A DNA stretch of 64,000 nucleotides from Halobacterium rubrum (GCF_021729015.1 NZ_JAJQQZ010000003.1:434001-498000), one strand, 5' to 3'. Shown: positions 8,339 through 17,160, counted from the stretch's first letter. Numbers and translations are program-made. The notes: a model not told the origin generated them from the sequence alone.

Positions 8339-9673
8339 ATGGTGACGATTCGTGACCGCACGGCGCTCGCGGACACGCCGGCCAGAGACACGGCGCTGGC
8401 GTGTCTCGAGGCCGGCGTCGAGGCGGCGCAGCCACGACGGGTCGTCCCCGAGACGGTCGCAGTCGACGGCGAAACCCTGCGCGTGCAGGACGCGACCCAC
8501 GACCTCGCCGCCTGCGACGCGGTCGTGGTGCTGGGCGGCGGGAACGCGGCGGCGCAGGTCGCTCGCGCGCTCCACGACGTCCTCGGGGACCGGCTCGACG
8601 GTGGCGTCGTGGTGACCGACGACCCCGTCGACGTGCCCGGGGTCGACGTGCTGGCGAGCGACCACCCCGTCCCGTCCGAGCGCGGCGTCGCCGCGACGGA
8701 GCGCCTGCTCGCCGCGGCACGAGATTGCGGTCCGGAGACGCTCGCGCTCGCAGTCCTCACGGGCGGCGGGAGCGCCGTGCTGCCCGCGCCCGCCGGCGAC
8801 CTCGATCTCGCCGACCTCCGGGCGACCACGGACGCGCTGCTGGACTCGGGGGCCCCAATCCACGACGTGAACGCCGTGCGGAAGCACTGCTCGGCGGTCA
8901 AGGGCGGCCGGCTCGCGCGGGCGCTCGCCCCGGCGACGGTCGTCACGCTGGCGTTCAGCGACGTGGTCGGCGACGACCTCGACGTCGTCGCCAGCGGCCC
9001 GACGGTCCCGGACCCGTCGACCTACGGGGACGCGCTGGCAGTCCTCGACGAGCACGACGTCGACGTGCCGTCGCGCGTCCGCGAGCACCTGCAGGCCGGC
9101 GCTGCCGGCGACCGCCCGGAGACGCCGAAGCCCGGCGACGAGCTCTTCGAGGAGACGACCGCGCACGTGCTCGCGAACGGCCGGACGGCCCTCGACGCCG
9201 CCCGCGAGACCGCACGTGAGCGGGGGTACGAGCCCCTCGTGCTGTCGGCGGAGATCGAGGGTGAGGCGCGCGAGGTCGGCGGCGTCCACGCCGCGATAGC
9301 GCGCGAAGTGAGGGCGACCGGCGACCCGGTCGAGCCGCCGGCCGTCGTGCTCTCCGGCGGCGAGCTCACGGTGACCGTCGCGGGCGACGGTGACGGCGGT
9401 CCGAACCAGGAGTGCGCGCTCGCCGCGGCGGCGTCCGGAGTACCCGAGGGGGCCGCGTTCGCCTGCGTCGACACCGACGGCATCGACGGCGCCAGCGAGA
9501 ACGCCGGCGCCGTCGTGGACCGAGAGAGCGTCGAGGACCCGGCAGCGGCGCGCGCGGCGCTCGACGACAACGACGCCGGCGGCTTCCTCGCAGACCGGAA
9601 CGCCCTGCTCCGGACCGGGCCGACAGGGACGAACGTCAACGACCTCCGGGTGCTCGTGGTCGAATCGGTGTGA
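8339..9673 (+). CDS. Glycerate 2-kinase, GckA/MOFRL family
   Basis: A 444-residue enzyme that phosphorylates glycerate, mostly to 2-phosphoglycerate, feeding lower glycolysis from serine, glyoxylate or semi-phosphorylative sugar routes. The N-terminal DUF4147 part has VVVLGGGNAA, SDHPVPSERG, LTGGGSAVLPAP and VNAVRKHCSAVKGGRLA. The C-terminal MOFRL part has VVLSGGELTVTV, GGPNQECALAAA, CVDTDGIDGASENAGA and TGPTGTNVNDLRVL. Length and motif order match the family. The ATG at 8339 starts the conserved region and sits about 26 bases after a TATA-like box. The long frame upstream (to 7985) is antisense to the pseudokinase and was discarded. It is divergent from the pseudokinase gene. Confidence 0.93.
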   Translation: MVTIRDRTALADTPARDTALACLEAGVEAAQPRRVVPETVAVDGETLRVQDATHDLAACDAVVVLGGGNAAAQVARALHDVLGDRLDGGVVVTDDPVDVPGVDVLASDHPVPSERGVAATERLLAAARDCGPETLALAVLTGGGSAVLPAPAGDLDLADLRATTDALLDSGAPIHDVNAVRKHCSAVKGGRLARALAPATVVTLAFSDVVGDDLDVVASGPTVPDPSTYGDALAVLDEHDVDVPSRVREHLQAGAAGDRPETPKPGDELFEETTAHVLANGRTALDAARETARERGYEPLVLSAEIEGEAREVGGVHAAIAREVRATGDPVEPPAVVLSGGELTVTVAGDGDGGPNQECALAAAASGVPEGAAFACVDTDGIDGASENAGAVVDRESVEDPAAARAALDDNDAGGFLADRNALLRTGPTGTNVNDLRVLVVESV

Positions 9674-9756
9674 CGCGAGCAGCGGGGCGCGCCCGGAGAC
9701 GCCGGGAGCGCTGCTGGTAGCCGAATCGTTTTCTCCCGCAGCGCCCGAGGACCCCC

Positions 9757-10785
9757 GTGGACCTCTCTATCGTCGACCTCTCTCCGGTCCCCGACGGCGG
9801 CACGGCCACCGACGCCTACGCGAACACCGTCGACGCCGCCCGGCAGGCCGAACGCCTCGGCTACGAGCGGTTCTGGGTCGCCGAACACCACGGCATGGGC
9901 GACACGCTCGCGGGGACGACCCCCGAAGTACTGCTCGGGCACCTCGCCGCCGAGACCGACGAGATTCGGCTCGGCTCCGGCGCGGTGTTGCTGAACCACT
10001 ACAGCCCGCTGAAGGTCGCCGAGCAGTTCGGCGCGCTGGACGGCCTCGCGCCCGGCCGAGTGGACGCCGGGCTCGGGCGGGCGAACGGCTCGCCGGCGGT
10101 CGACAGCGCGCTCGGGACGGAGCGCCACGTCAGCGACCCCGACGGCGACCACCGCGAGAAGGTCGAGTCCGTCCTCTCCCACCTCTACGACGACTTCCCG
10201 GAGGGACACGCCTACGCCGACATCGAGATTCCGCGCTCGGGCGAGCGTCCGCCGGTGCCGTGGTTGCTCGGGTCCAGCCCGTCCAGCGCCGCCATCGCGG
10301 GCGAACTCGGGCTGCGGTACTGCTTCGCGGCGTTCATCCGGCCGCAGTTCGCCACCCACGCCTTCGACGAGTATCGCGACACGTTCGAGTCGTCGCGGCT
10401 CCCCGGCGGCGTCGACGAGCCCGAGGGCGTCGTGGCGGTGAACGCGGTGTGCGCGGAGACCGACGAGGAGGCCGCCCGGCTGCGGGCGTCCGCCGAGGCG
10501 TCGTTCCTGCGCATGAAGCGCGGCGAGGTCGGCACGACGCCCGGCGTGACGGAAGCCATCGAGGAACTCGGCGGCGTCCCGGAGCCGACGCCCGAGACCC
10601 TCGACGAGGACGAGTGGCCGCGCGCCATCTCCGGCAGCCCGGAGACGCTGGCGGGTCTCCTCGAGCAGCTCGCCGACCGGGTCGGCGTCGACGAGGTGAT
10701 GGTCCAGCACGTCGTCCCCGACCACGAGGCGGCCCTCCAGTCGCACGAACTGCTCGCGGACGGCGTCGGTATCGACGCCCACTGA
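9757..10785 (+). CDS. LLM-class flavin-dependent oxidoreductase
   Basis: A 342-residue luciferase-like monooxygenase/oxidoreductase binding FMN or F420. Hallmarks are the start DLSIVDLSPVPDGGTATDAY, RFWVAEHHGM (about residue 45), GSGAVLLNHYSPLKVAEQF, and LGRANGSPAVDSALG. The variant resembles the MsnO8/YhbW group, whose substrates are not defined. The frame starts with GTG at 9757, which leads directly into the conserved first strand; no ATG lies further upstream in the frame. It stands alone, 83 bases after glycerate kinase and 70 before the thiolase gene. Confidence 0.88.
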   Translation: MDLSIVDLSPVPDGGTATDAYANTVDAARQAERLGYERFWVAEHHGMGDTLAGTTPEVLLGHLAAETDEIRLGSGAVLLNHYSPLKVAEQFGALDGLAPGRVDAGLGRANGSPAVDSALGTERHVSDPDGDHREKVESVLSHLYDDFPEGHAYADIEIPRSGERPPVPWLLGSSPSSAAIAGELGLRYCFAAFIRPQFATHAFDEYRDTFESSRLPGGVDEPEGVVAVNAVCAETDEEAARLRASAEASFLRMKRGEVGTTPGVTEAIEELGGVPEPTPETLDEDEWPRAISGSPETLAGLLEQLADRVGVDEVMVQHVVPDHEAALQSHELLADGVGIDAH

Positions 10786-10855
10786 GCAGGCGGGACCGAT
10801 ACGTGGCCTGGGCGCGCGTGGAAAGCTAAATGACGCCCCTGTACGAGGGAGGTGT

Positions 10856-12007
10856 ATGGACCGCGTAGCAATCGTCGGCGCGTCGATGACGCAGTTCGGC
10901 GACCGCGACGCGTGGCTGCTGGACCTCCTCGCGGAGGCCGGCGACGCCGCGCTCGACGACGCCGGCGTGGACGGCGACGACGTCGACCACCTCTACGTCT
11001 CGAACATGGCAAGCGGCGAGTTCGAGGGCCAGACGGGCGTCCCGAACGCGCTCGCCCACGACCTCGCCGCGATGCCGGCGCACACCGCCCGCATCGACCA
11101 GACCAGTTCATCGGGCGGCGCCGGCATCTACGCCGCCTGGCAGTCCGTGGCGTCTGGCGCCAGCGAGACGACGCTGCTGGTCGGCGGCGAGAAGATGACC
11201 CACCGGACGACCGGCGAGGCCACGGACGTCATCGCGAGCCTCACGCACCCCGTCGAGTACAAGCACGGCGTCACGCTCCCGAGCTTCGCGGGGCTGACCG
11301 CTCGCAAGTACCTCGACCAGTACGACGCGCCCCGGGAGAGTCTGGGCAAGGTCGCCGTGAAGAACCACGAGAACGGGCTGGACAACCCTCACGCGCAGTT
11401 CCGGAAGGAAGTCGACCTCGAGACCGTCCTGGAGTCACCCATCGTCGCGGACCCGCTGCGGCTGTACGACTTCTGCCCCATCACGGACGGCAGCGCCGCG
11501 CTCGTGTTCTGCCCGGAGTCCGTCGCCGCGGAGTACACCGACGACTACGTCGTGGTGTCGGGCGTCGCGGGCGCGACGGACACCCACGTCGTCCACGAGC
11601 GCGACGACCCGACGACGATGCGCGGGGTCGTCGAGTCCTCGAATCAGGCCTACGAGATGGCGGGCCTCGGGCCCGACGACGTCGACGTGGCGGAGCTCCA
11701 CGACATGTTCACGATTCTGGAGTTCCTGCAGAGTGAGGACCTCGGCTTCTTCGAGAAGGGCGAGGGCTGGAAGGCCGTCAGGGACGGCGTCACAGACCGA
11801 GACGGCGACCTCCCCATCAACACCTCGGGCGGCCTCAAGTCGAAGGGCCACCCGCTCGGCGCCAGCGGCGTCGCACAGGCCTACGAACTCTACCAGCAGC
11901 TGCTCGGGAACGCCGGCGACCGGCAGGTCGACGCCGAGGTCGGCCTGGCCTGCAACGTCGGCGGGTTCGGCAACTGCGTGACCACCACCATCCTCGAACA
12001 GCCATGA
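10856..12007 (+). CDS. Thiolase-family protein (SCP2-type), catalytic Cys replaced by Ser
   Basis: A 383-residue protein of the thiolase superfamily, normally forming or cleaving acyl-CoA C-C bonds. The start MDRVAIVGASMTQFG and the C-terminal GGLKSKGHPLGASG and ACNVGGFGNC segments are typical. At the nucleophile position, where homologues read ACASGG, this one reads TSSSGG (residues 83-88), so the acylated Cys appears to be Ser84. It may be a scaffold or use different chemistry. The last 4 bases overlap the start of a zinc-ribbon OB-fold gene, the usual partner of archaeal thiolases, which can channel acyl-CoA. A TATA-like GCTAAATG near 10829 predicts transcription start at the ATG. Confidence 0.88.
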   Translation: MDRVAIVGASMTQFGDRDAWLLDLLAEAGDAALDDAGVDGDDVDHLYVSNMASGEFEGQTGVPNALAHDLAAMPAHTARIDQTSSSGGAGIYAAWQSVASGASETTLLVGGEKMTHRTTGEATDVIASLTHPVEYKHGVTLPSFAGLTARKYLDQYDAPRESLGKVAVKNHENGLDNPHAQFRKEVDLETVLESPIVADPLRLYDFCPITDGSAALVFCPESVAAEYTDDYVVVSGVAGATDTHVVHERDDPTTMRGVVESSNQAYEMAGLGPDDVDVAELHDMFTILEFLQSEDLGFFEKGEGWKAVRDGVTDRDGDLPINTSGGLKSKGHPLGASGVAQAYELYQQLLGNAGDRQVDAEVGLACNVGGFGNCVTTTILEQP

Positions 12008-12390
12008 GTGACGACGACACCGAACGACGCCTCGACGCACACCGCTGCGAGAACGGCCACCTCAGCTACCCCGGACACACCCGGTGTCCGGACTGTGGCG
12101 CCGAACAGACCGAGACCGTCGACCTCTCCGAGCGCACGGGCGAGGTCGTGACGTGGACGACGTCGACGGCGACGCCGCCGGGCGTCCGCGAGCCGAACCA
12201 CCTCGCAATCGTCGAGTTCGAGGTCGAGGGCGGGGCAGTCCGGGCGCTCGGCCAGCTGACGACCGCCGACGGCGTCGACATCGGCGCCGCCGTCGAGCCG
12301 GTGTACTGCGAGGAGCTGCGCGAGCCCGGCGCGGGCATCCGGGAGCCCGACAGCCAGGCGTGGGACGGCTACCGGTTCGAGCCGGTCTGA
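12004..12390 (+). CDS. DUF35-type zinc-ribbon OB-fold protein
   Basis: A 128-residue partner of the thiolase. The N-terminal zinc ribbon is visible as RCENGHLSYPGHTRCPDCG, and the rest is an OB-fold-like beta domain (GEVVTWTTST, NHLAIVEFEVEGGAVRALGQLTT). In archaea DUF35 proteins bridge thiolase and HMG-CoA synthase and hold CoA. Here no HMG-CoA synthase gene is adjacent, so the pair probably serves another acyl-CoA reaction. Its ATG overlaps the thiolase stop by 4 bases (ATGA). Confidence 0.9.
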   Translation: MSDDDTERRLDAHRCENGHLSYPGHTRCPDCGAEQTETVDLSERTGEVVTWTTSTATPPGVREPNHLAIVEFEVEGGAVRALGQLTTADGVDIGAAVEPVYCEELREPGAGIREPDSQAWDGYRFEPV

Positions 12391-12422
12391 CCGCCTCCCG
12401 AATCTGTTTCCTGCGGGCCTGC

Positions 12423-12647
12423 TCAGAGGCCGGCGGGCGTCAGGTCGCTGACCGTCTTCCCGAGTTTCTCCGCGGACCCGTCGACGAACGACCGCACGGA
12501 GCCGAGGACGTCACCGACGAACTCCGGCACCGGGTCCGGGAGGTCGACGGGCGGTCCGCCGCCGCCGCTGGCGGCTCCGGCGGCTTCTGCCGCAGCGGTT
12601 CCGACGTCGACGCCGACAGTCGCGAACAGGTCGAGTAGTTCGATCAT
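12423..12647 (-). CDS. Small hypothetical protein (74 residues)
   Basis: An ATG at 12647 opens a 74-codon frame, IELLDLFATVGVDVGTAAAE at the start, then a Gly-rich linker, a Pro/Asp-rich stretch and an amphipathic end (GDVLGSVRSFVDGSAEKLGK). Composition is acidic and codon choice is haloarchaeal, unlike the Arg/Ser-rich shadow frame upstream. No family is recognised. It converges with the zinc-ribbon gene 32 bases away and lies downstream of the acetyltransferase gene. The amphipathic C-terminus could associate with membranes, but this is a guess. Confidence 0.5.
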   Translation of the reverse strand: MIELLDLFATVGVDVGTAAAEAAGAASGGGGPPVDLPDPVPEFVGDVLGSVRSFVDGSAEKLGKTVSDLTPAGL

Positions 12648-12756
12648 TGCACTCGGCCCGAGGAGCCCGGGCCATAAGGGAAGGCGAGTCCGTGGCGCCG
12701 GGTTTCGGACAGTTAACGCCAGTTTCGGTGGGTTCGACCGCGCTCCCCCGAACGAG

Positions 12757-13968
12757 TCAGAATCCCTCCCGGAGGAACGTCGGCCGCTCGGGGAAGCAGT
12801 CGGCGAGCGCGTCGAGGGCGCGCTCGCCGGCGGCGTCCACGTCGCCGACCGCCGCGAGGTCGCTGGCGCTCCGGTAGCCGACGTACAGCTGGGAGAGCGC
12901 GCCGACGTCGAGTTCGACGTCGGCCGCCGCCGGGTCCGCCCCCCGCTCGACCGTGGCGGCGCCGCCAGCGACGGACAGCCGGTAGGTGTCGTCGTTCCAG
13001 TCCGCAAACGAGTCGCTGACGGCAACCACGAGCTCGCAGTCGGCGCCGTCGGGGTACGAGAGCGCCCCGAGGGCGGCCCCGACGTCCACGAGGCGCGCCA
13101 TCGGACAGAGCCGGACTGTCGCCTCCACGTCGTCCGTGTTCGGGAGGTGGTCGAGCAGGTCGGCGTCGGCCGGCGTCCAGACGTGCACCCGGTCGACCTG
13201 CGAGTCGTGGTCGGCGAGGAATCGGAGGACTGCGAGGCGGGCGTCGTGGTCGACGGCCGCCCAGTCCCGCACCTGCAGCGTCTTCTCGTCGCCGTCGCCC
13301 TCGACACTGTACGTGAGGTACGCCGCGAGGTCGCCGTCCTCGCGTTCGAAGCCGTAGGCGTAGGGGTCGTCTTCCCAGCCGGCGAAGACGCGCTTGCGCC
13401 ACCACTCCTCGGAGCGCTCCATCGTGAGTTCGTAGCCCGCGCCGTGGGCGTCGTGGACGGCGGCCGTGCGCTCCCAGTCGTCGTCGACATCGAGGGGCAC
13501 GAACTCCCCGTGGTCGTGGTCGGGCGCGAACGACAGCGCGTCCGGGTCGAGGTCGTGTTCGACGGCGCGGGTCGCCGTCGCCCAGCCGTACTGGCCGTAG
13601 AATGACCGCTTGAACGGCCAGAGCGCGGAGAGGTAGACACCCTCGCTGCGGGACTGGACGAGGCTCTCGTGGAGCATCTGGCCGACCAGCCCCCGGCGCC
13701 GGCGCTCGGGCGGGCTGGCGACCGCCGAGAGGCCGTGGAGGTCGTGGACGTCTCCCCGCAGGCGGGTGCGGAAGTCGATGTGCTTGCAGGCAGCCAGGAG
13801 GTCGTCGTCGCCGTCGTACAGGCCGTATCGGGTGCCGACTGTCGCGCCGGCCGGGAGGTCCTCGGGGTCGAAGTCGTCGAAGGGGCCGTCCTCCGGTCGG
13901 AAGGCGTACGAGACGAGCGAGTGGAAGGCCTCGCGGTCCTCGTCGGGGACGTGGCGGAACTCGGGCAT
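12757..13968 (-). CDS. Eis-like GNAT N-acetyltransferase
   Basis: A 403-residue protein with the Eis plan: an N-terminal GNAT domain (HGLSAVASPPERRRRGLVGQ is the acetyl-CoA pyrophosphate loop, near residue 85, followed by LWPFKRSFYGQYGW), a second degenerate GNAT region (LEVR-like RDWAAVDHDARLAVLRFLADHD), and a C-terminal SCP2-like domain (VELDVGALSQLYVGYRSASDLAAVG). Eis enzymes acetylate amines such as aminoglycosides or polyamines; the substrate here is unknown. The gene stands alone, and its ATG follows a short spacer after the convergent end of the oxidoreductase gene. Confidence 0.87.
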   Translation of the reverse strand: MPEFRHVPDEDREAFHSLVSYAFRPEDGPFDDFDPEDLPAGATVGTRYGLYDGDDDLLAACKHIDFRTRLRGDVHDLHGLSAVASPPERRRRGLVGQMLHESLVQSRSEGVYLSALWPFKRSFYGQYGWATATRAVEHDLDPDALSFAPDHDHGEFVPLDVDDDWERTAAVHDAHGAGYELTMERSEEWWRKRVFAGWEDDPYAYGFEREDGDLAAYLTYSVEGDGDEKTLQVRDWAAVDHDARLAVLRFLADHDSQVDRVHVWTPADADLLDHLPNTDDVEATVRLCPMARLVDVGAALGALSYPDGADCELVVAVSDSFADWNDDTYRLSVAGGAATVERGADPAAADVELDVGALSQLYVGYRSASDLAAVGDVDAAGERALDALADCFPERPTFLREGF

Positions 13969-14013
13969 AGGAGCATCCCGGACGGACGAGCGCTTGAAGC
14001 TACCGGGAGCGTG

Positions 14014-15114
14014 TCACTGGAACCCGCGGCGGTACTGCGCGGGGACGTCGATTGCGTCCTCGCGGCCGAGTTCGCTGGCGGCGTGCAGCGGGAAGTAGGG
14101 GTCGCGGAGGAACTTCCGGCCGACGATGGCGAGGTCCGCGCGGCCGTTTCGGACGAGCGCGTCGGCCTGTTCGGCGGTCTGGATGCCGCCGACCGCGCCG
14201 ACGGCGATGTCCGAGTCCGTCTCGGTCTTGATGCGTTCGGCGAACCGGACCTGGTAGTTTGGGCCGACCCAGTCGATGTCCTGGTCGGGGTGGATGCCGC
14301 CCGTGGAGACGTCGACGAGGTCGGCGCCCGACTCGGCGAGGTCGTCGGCGAGCCGGACCGACTGCTCGACGTCCCAGGAGTCGCGGTCGTCGAGCCAGTC
14401 CGTCGCGGAGATGCGCACGAACACGGGCTTGCCGTCGGGCCACTCGTCCCGGACGGCCTCGGTGACCTCCCGGACGAGCCGGGTGCGGTTCTCGAAGCTG
14501 CCGCCGTACTCGTCGTCGCGGTGGTTCGCGACCGGGGAGAGGAACTCGTGGAGGAGGTAGCCGTGGGCAGCGTGCACCTCGGCGACCTCGAAGCCGGCCT
14601 CGCGGGCGCGACGGGCGCCCTGCCGGAACGAGTCCACGACGTCCCGGATGCCCTCCCGGTCGAGCTTTCGGGTCTCGCGCGGGTCGTCCTCGAAGGGGTA
14701 GGGGTCGGCACTCGGCGCGACCGGATCCCAGCCGCCCTCGGCTTCCGCGAGCGGGCCGCGCTCCTCCTCCCACGGGCGCGCGGTGCCGGCTTTCCGACCG
14801 GCGTGCGCGAGCTGGATGCCCGGGGTGGCGCCCTGCTGTTTCACGAACTCGGCGACCGGTTCGAGGGCGTCGCGGTGGTCGTCGCTCCAGATGCCGAGGT
14901 CCTCGGGGGAGATGCGACCGCGGGCCTCGACGGCGGTCGCCTCGGAGATGACGACGCCGGCGCCGCCGACCGCACGCGACCCGAGGTGGACGCGGTGCCA
15001 GTCGGTCGCGAGGCCGTCGCGGTCCTCGCAGGAGTACTGGCACATCGGCGACACCGCGATTCGGTTCCGTATCGTCGTCTCACGCAACTGCAGTGGCGAG
15101 AAAGCGTCTGGCAT
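14014..15114 (-). CDS. Old yellow enzyme family NADH:flavin oxidoreductase (YqjM-like)
   Basis: A 366-residue FMN barrel enzyme that reduces activated C=C bonds with NAD(P)H. Signature parts are the start FSPLQLRETTIRNRIAVSPM, CQYSCEDRDGLATDWHRVHLG, GIQLAHAGRKAG with the substrate His pair region, EVHAAHGYLLHEFLSP, and the C-terminal phosphate-binding VGAVGGIQTAEQAD...VGRKFLRDPYFPLHAA. The Cys of SPMCQYS (about residue 24) matches the redox-tuning Cys of the YqjM subclass. It is monocistronic. The physiological substrate is not deducible. Confidence 0.93.
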   Translation of the reverse strand: MPDAFSPLQLRETTIRNRIAVSPMCQYSCEDRDGLATDWHRVHLGSRAVGGAGVVISEATAVEARGRISPEDLGIWSDDHRDALEPVAEFVKQQGATPGIQLAHAGRKAGTARPWEEERGPLAEAEGGWDPVAPSADPYPFEDDPRETRKLDREGIRDVVDSFRQGARRAREAGFEVAEVHAAHGYLLHEFLSPVANHRDDEYGGSFENRTRLVREVTEAVRDEWPDGKPVFVRISATDWLDDRDSWDVEQSVRLADDLAESGADLVDVSTGGIHPDQDIDWVGPNYQVRFAERIKTETDSDIAVGAVGGIQTAEQADALVRNGRADLAIVGRKFLRDPYFPLHAASELGREDAIDVPAQYRRGFQ

Positions 15115-15210
15115 CGTCGCTGGCTACCCGCCCCCGGGGTTTAGCGGTGGTGGACGCCGGGGCGTTTGCCGACACACCGGTGGGTTTCGTTCGACCCCGA
15201 GATGCCAAAT

Positions 15211-15216
15211 TTTATA
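15211..15216 (+). promoter_or_regulatory. TATA box of the DUF7504-like gene
   Basis: TTTATA centred about 30 bases before the ATG at 15244, predicting a leader of only a few bases. Confidence 0.6.
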
Positions 15217-15243
15217 CTGGACGGCGCCATCTGAACTAGTAGG

Positions 15244-15954
15244 ATGAGTTACCCTTCCGCCGGGGACGGGTGGTCGTCGTCACCCGAGACGTTCGCCGAC
15301 GCCCTCCAGGAGCTCAAGACGGCCGGCTGCATGGTGCTGGTCGTCGAGAACGACGACTGTGCCACCCACGACGGCTGCGACCGGCTGCTCGGCGCCGACC
15401 ACTCCGAGGACCGCCGCCGGCTGTTCGTACAGACCGACGCTGCCTCGTCTTCCCGACTCTCGGCCGCGGGGAGACGGGACCGCACCACGGAGCGAGTCGC
15501 CCGACTCGAGACAGCGACCCGGAGCACCGCAGCCGGAGCGTCGACCTCCAGCCAAGGGGACGCCGACGGTCCGAGCCCCCGCACGAGCGACACAACTGTC
15601 GCTTCGGACCTCGACACGCTGGCGGCGGACGCCCGGGACGCCGTCGACGCGCTCGCGCCGCCGGACGGCTTCGAGCCCGGGCAGCTCCGCATCTGCATGG
15701 ACGCCCTCGGCGACGTCGTCGCGGCCGTCGACACTGCCGGCGCGACCGGGCTCGTCGCGGACCTCCGAGCGCTCGTCGAGACACACGGTGGCCTCGGGCA
15801 CGTCCACGTGACGCAAGCCGCGCCCGGCGCGGCCGCCGAAGCGCTCCTCCCGCAGATGGACGCCGTCGTGGAGATCGCGGGCGCCGACGGCAGCCCCCGC
15901 CACCGCTGGCACCTCCCCGACGAGTCGCTGACGAGCAGCTGGCTGTCGCTGTAG
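15244..15954 (+). CDS. Haloarchaeal DUF7504-like protein
   Basis: A 236-residue acidic protein. The start, with ETFADALQELKTAGCMVLVV followed by DGCDRLLG and RLFVQTD, has the form of the haloarchaea-specific DUF7504 group, in which a degenerate P-loop-like fold is common and a signalling role has been supposed. A variable Ser/Thr-rich linker separates it from a second part, RICMDALGDVVAAVDTAGATGL...HVHVTQAAPGAAAEALLPQM, that looks like the C-terminal half of a RecA/KaiC-like fold. No Walker A is present. The function is unknown. Its stop is 3 bases from the stop of the convergent small acidic gene. Confidence 0.72.
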   Translation: MSYPSAGDGWSSSPETFADALQELKTAGCMVLVVENDDCATHDGCDRLLGADHSEDRRRLFVQTDAASSSRLSAAGRRDRTTERVARLETATRSTAAGASTSSQGDADGPSPRTSDTTVASDLDTLAADARDAVDALAPPDGFEPGQLRICMDALGDVVAAVDTAGATGLVADLRALVETHGGLGHVHVTQAAPGAAAEALLPQMDAVVEIAGADGSPRHRWHLPDESLTSSWLSL

Positions 15955-15957
15955 CCC

Positions 15958-16206
15958 TTACTCGTCGTTCTCGGGGGCAGCGTGTTCCTCGCCGTCCTCC
16001 GAGTCGCGGGACTGTTCGTCGCTGGGTTCGCTGTCCTCGGCCGAGTAGTCGGGTTCCCCCGCGACCTGTATCTCGGCTTCGACCTCGATCTCGAGGCCCG
16101 GCGCCGTCAGTTCGGCCTCGAAAGACTCCTCGTCGCCCGCTTCGACTTCCAGTTCGGTTGAGTCGACCTCGACCTCGACCTCAGCGTCGACGTACGTGTC
16201 CGGCAT
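15958..16206 (-). CDS. Small acidic hypothetical protein
   Basis: An 82-residue very acidic protein starting PDTYVDAEVEVEVDSTELEV. Alternating Val/Glu suggests beta strands for the first 50 residues, followed by a disordered Glu/Asp/Ser tail. I prefer the ATG at 16206; an upstream in-frame ATG at 16218 would add four residues. The reading frame is plausibly real because its composition is haloarchaeal and the space is otherwise empty, but I recognise no family. Confidence 0.55.
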   Translation of the reverse strand: MPDTYVDAEVEVEVDSTELEVEAGDEESFEAELTAPGLEIEVEAEIQVAGEPDYSAEDSEPSDEQSRDSEDGEEHAAPENDE

Positions 16207-16310
16207 ACGCGACACCACGGCCGCGACGCCGGTAAGCGATGTGGCTGTTCGCAGCCCGTGAAGCAGTGAACTGGAGACCCCGTGCGCCCGAGGTGCGTCG
16301 GGCAGTCAGC

Positions 16311-16952
16311 CTAGAAGGATTCGCGGTGGAGCACTTCGTCGACGCTGCGGCGGGGCAGGCGCTCGGGCTCGTCGCCGCCGCTCGGACCGACGGCCAGCAG
16401 CACGACCGGAATCGTGTCCTCGGGCAGGTCGGCGAACTCGGCGGCGGCCTCGAAGTCGAAGCCGGTCATCGGCGTCGCAGTGAGGCCGCGGGCGTGCGCC
16501 GACAGCAGGAGGTTCTGCGCCGCGAGGCTGGCGTTCCGGACGGCGTAGTCGCGGCCGGCGCGGTCGCTCTCGTAGCCCGCGACGGTCTGCTCTTTCATGC
16601 CCTGAGCGGTCTCCTCGTCGACGCGGCCGGCCTCGACCCACTCCTCGAAGACGCGGTCGGCGGTCTTCGGGTCGGTGTGGCCGGCGACGAGAATCGCCGT
16701 GCCCGCCTCGGCGATGTGTTCCTGGCCGAACGCGATGTCGACGAGTTCGTCCAGTCGGTCGTCGTCCTGCACAGTCACGAACTCCCAGGGCTGGAGGTTG
16801 TACGAGGACGGCGCGAGCGTCGCGTCCCGGACGAGTTCCTCCAGCGTCTCCTCGTCGAGGTCGGCGTCCGCGTCGAAGTTGTGGCCCGAGCGGCGGCTCC
16901 GCAGCCCGTCGATGAGGGCGTCCGTCTCCGGCAGCAGCTGTGTCTCTGACAT
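16311..16952 (-). CDS. Nitroreductase family protein
   Basis: A 213-residue FMN-dependent NAD(P)H oxidoreductase. Family hallmarks are RSRRSGHNFDADADLDEETL near the start, DATLAPSSYNLQPWEFVTV (flavin contact), GYESDRAGRDYAVRNASLAAQNLLLSAHARGL, and a closing RLPRRSVDEVLH. Typical substrates are quinones or nitro compounds, and the physiological one is unknown. The ATG at 16952 is preferred over 16976 because it fits a TATA-like ACTAAGTG near 16976 with a leaderless start. A 13-base palindrome sits between that box and the ATG, suggesting a regulated promoter. Confidence 0.9.
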   Translation of the reverse strand: MSETQLLPETDALIDGLRSRRSGHNFDADADLDEETLEELVRDATLAPSSYNLQPWEFVTVQDDDRLDELVDIAFGQEHIAEAGTAILVAGHTDPKTADRVFEEWVEAGRVDEETAQGMKEQTVAGYESDRAGRDYAVRNASLAAQNLLLSAHARGLTATPMTGFDFEAAAEFADLPEDTIPVVLLAVGPSGGDEPERLPRRSVDEVLHRESF

Positions 16953-16954
16953 CG

Positions 16955-16967
16955 ACCTACGGTAGGT
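16955..16967. promoter_or_regulatory. Palindromic operator candidate of the nitroreductase gene
   Basis: ACCTAC-G-GTAGGT is a perfect inverted repeat placed 3 bases before the nitroreductase ATG and after its TATA-like box, the location of archaeal repressor sites. The cognate regulator is unknown; the divergent DtxR-family gene begins about 200 bases away. Confidence 0.5.
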
Positions 16968-17160
16968 AACCCGCACTTAGTTGCGTGGCGTCCGGGGAGA
17001 GCCCCGCCGATTGGCGTGTGCGGCCGTTTCACGGACGTATTCGGGTGACTCCTGGGACCACAGGTGACAGCGGTGATACCGACAGAGCGTAACCCAGCGG
17101 GGCGAGCCACGCGAGCGAACGGATTCGGGGGGACACACTCCCGGCTGGCCGTGGTACAGC

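Noticed and set aside
7247-9289. A 680-codon minus-strand frame over glycerate kinase and the pseudokinase
   Set aside because: Composition changes abruptly and there are no motifs; both overlapping genes are well supported.
12423-14711. A 762-codon minus-strand frame across the acetyltransferase and flavin oxidoreductase genes
   Set aside because: Ser/Thr/Arg-rich shadow of real genes; only its last 74 codons, from the ATG at 12647, look like protein.
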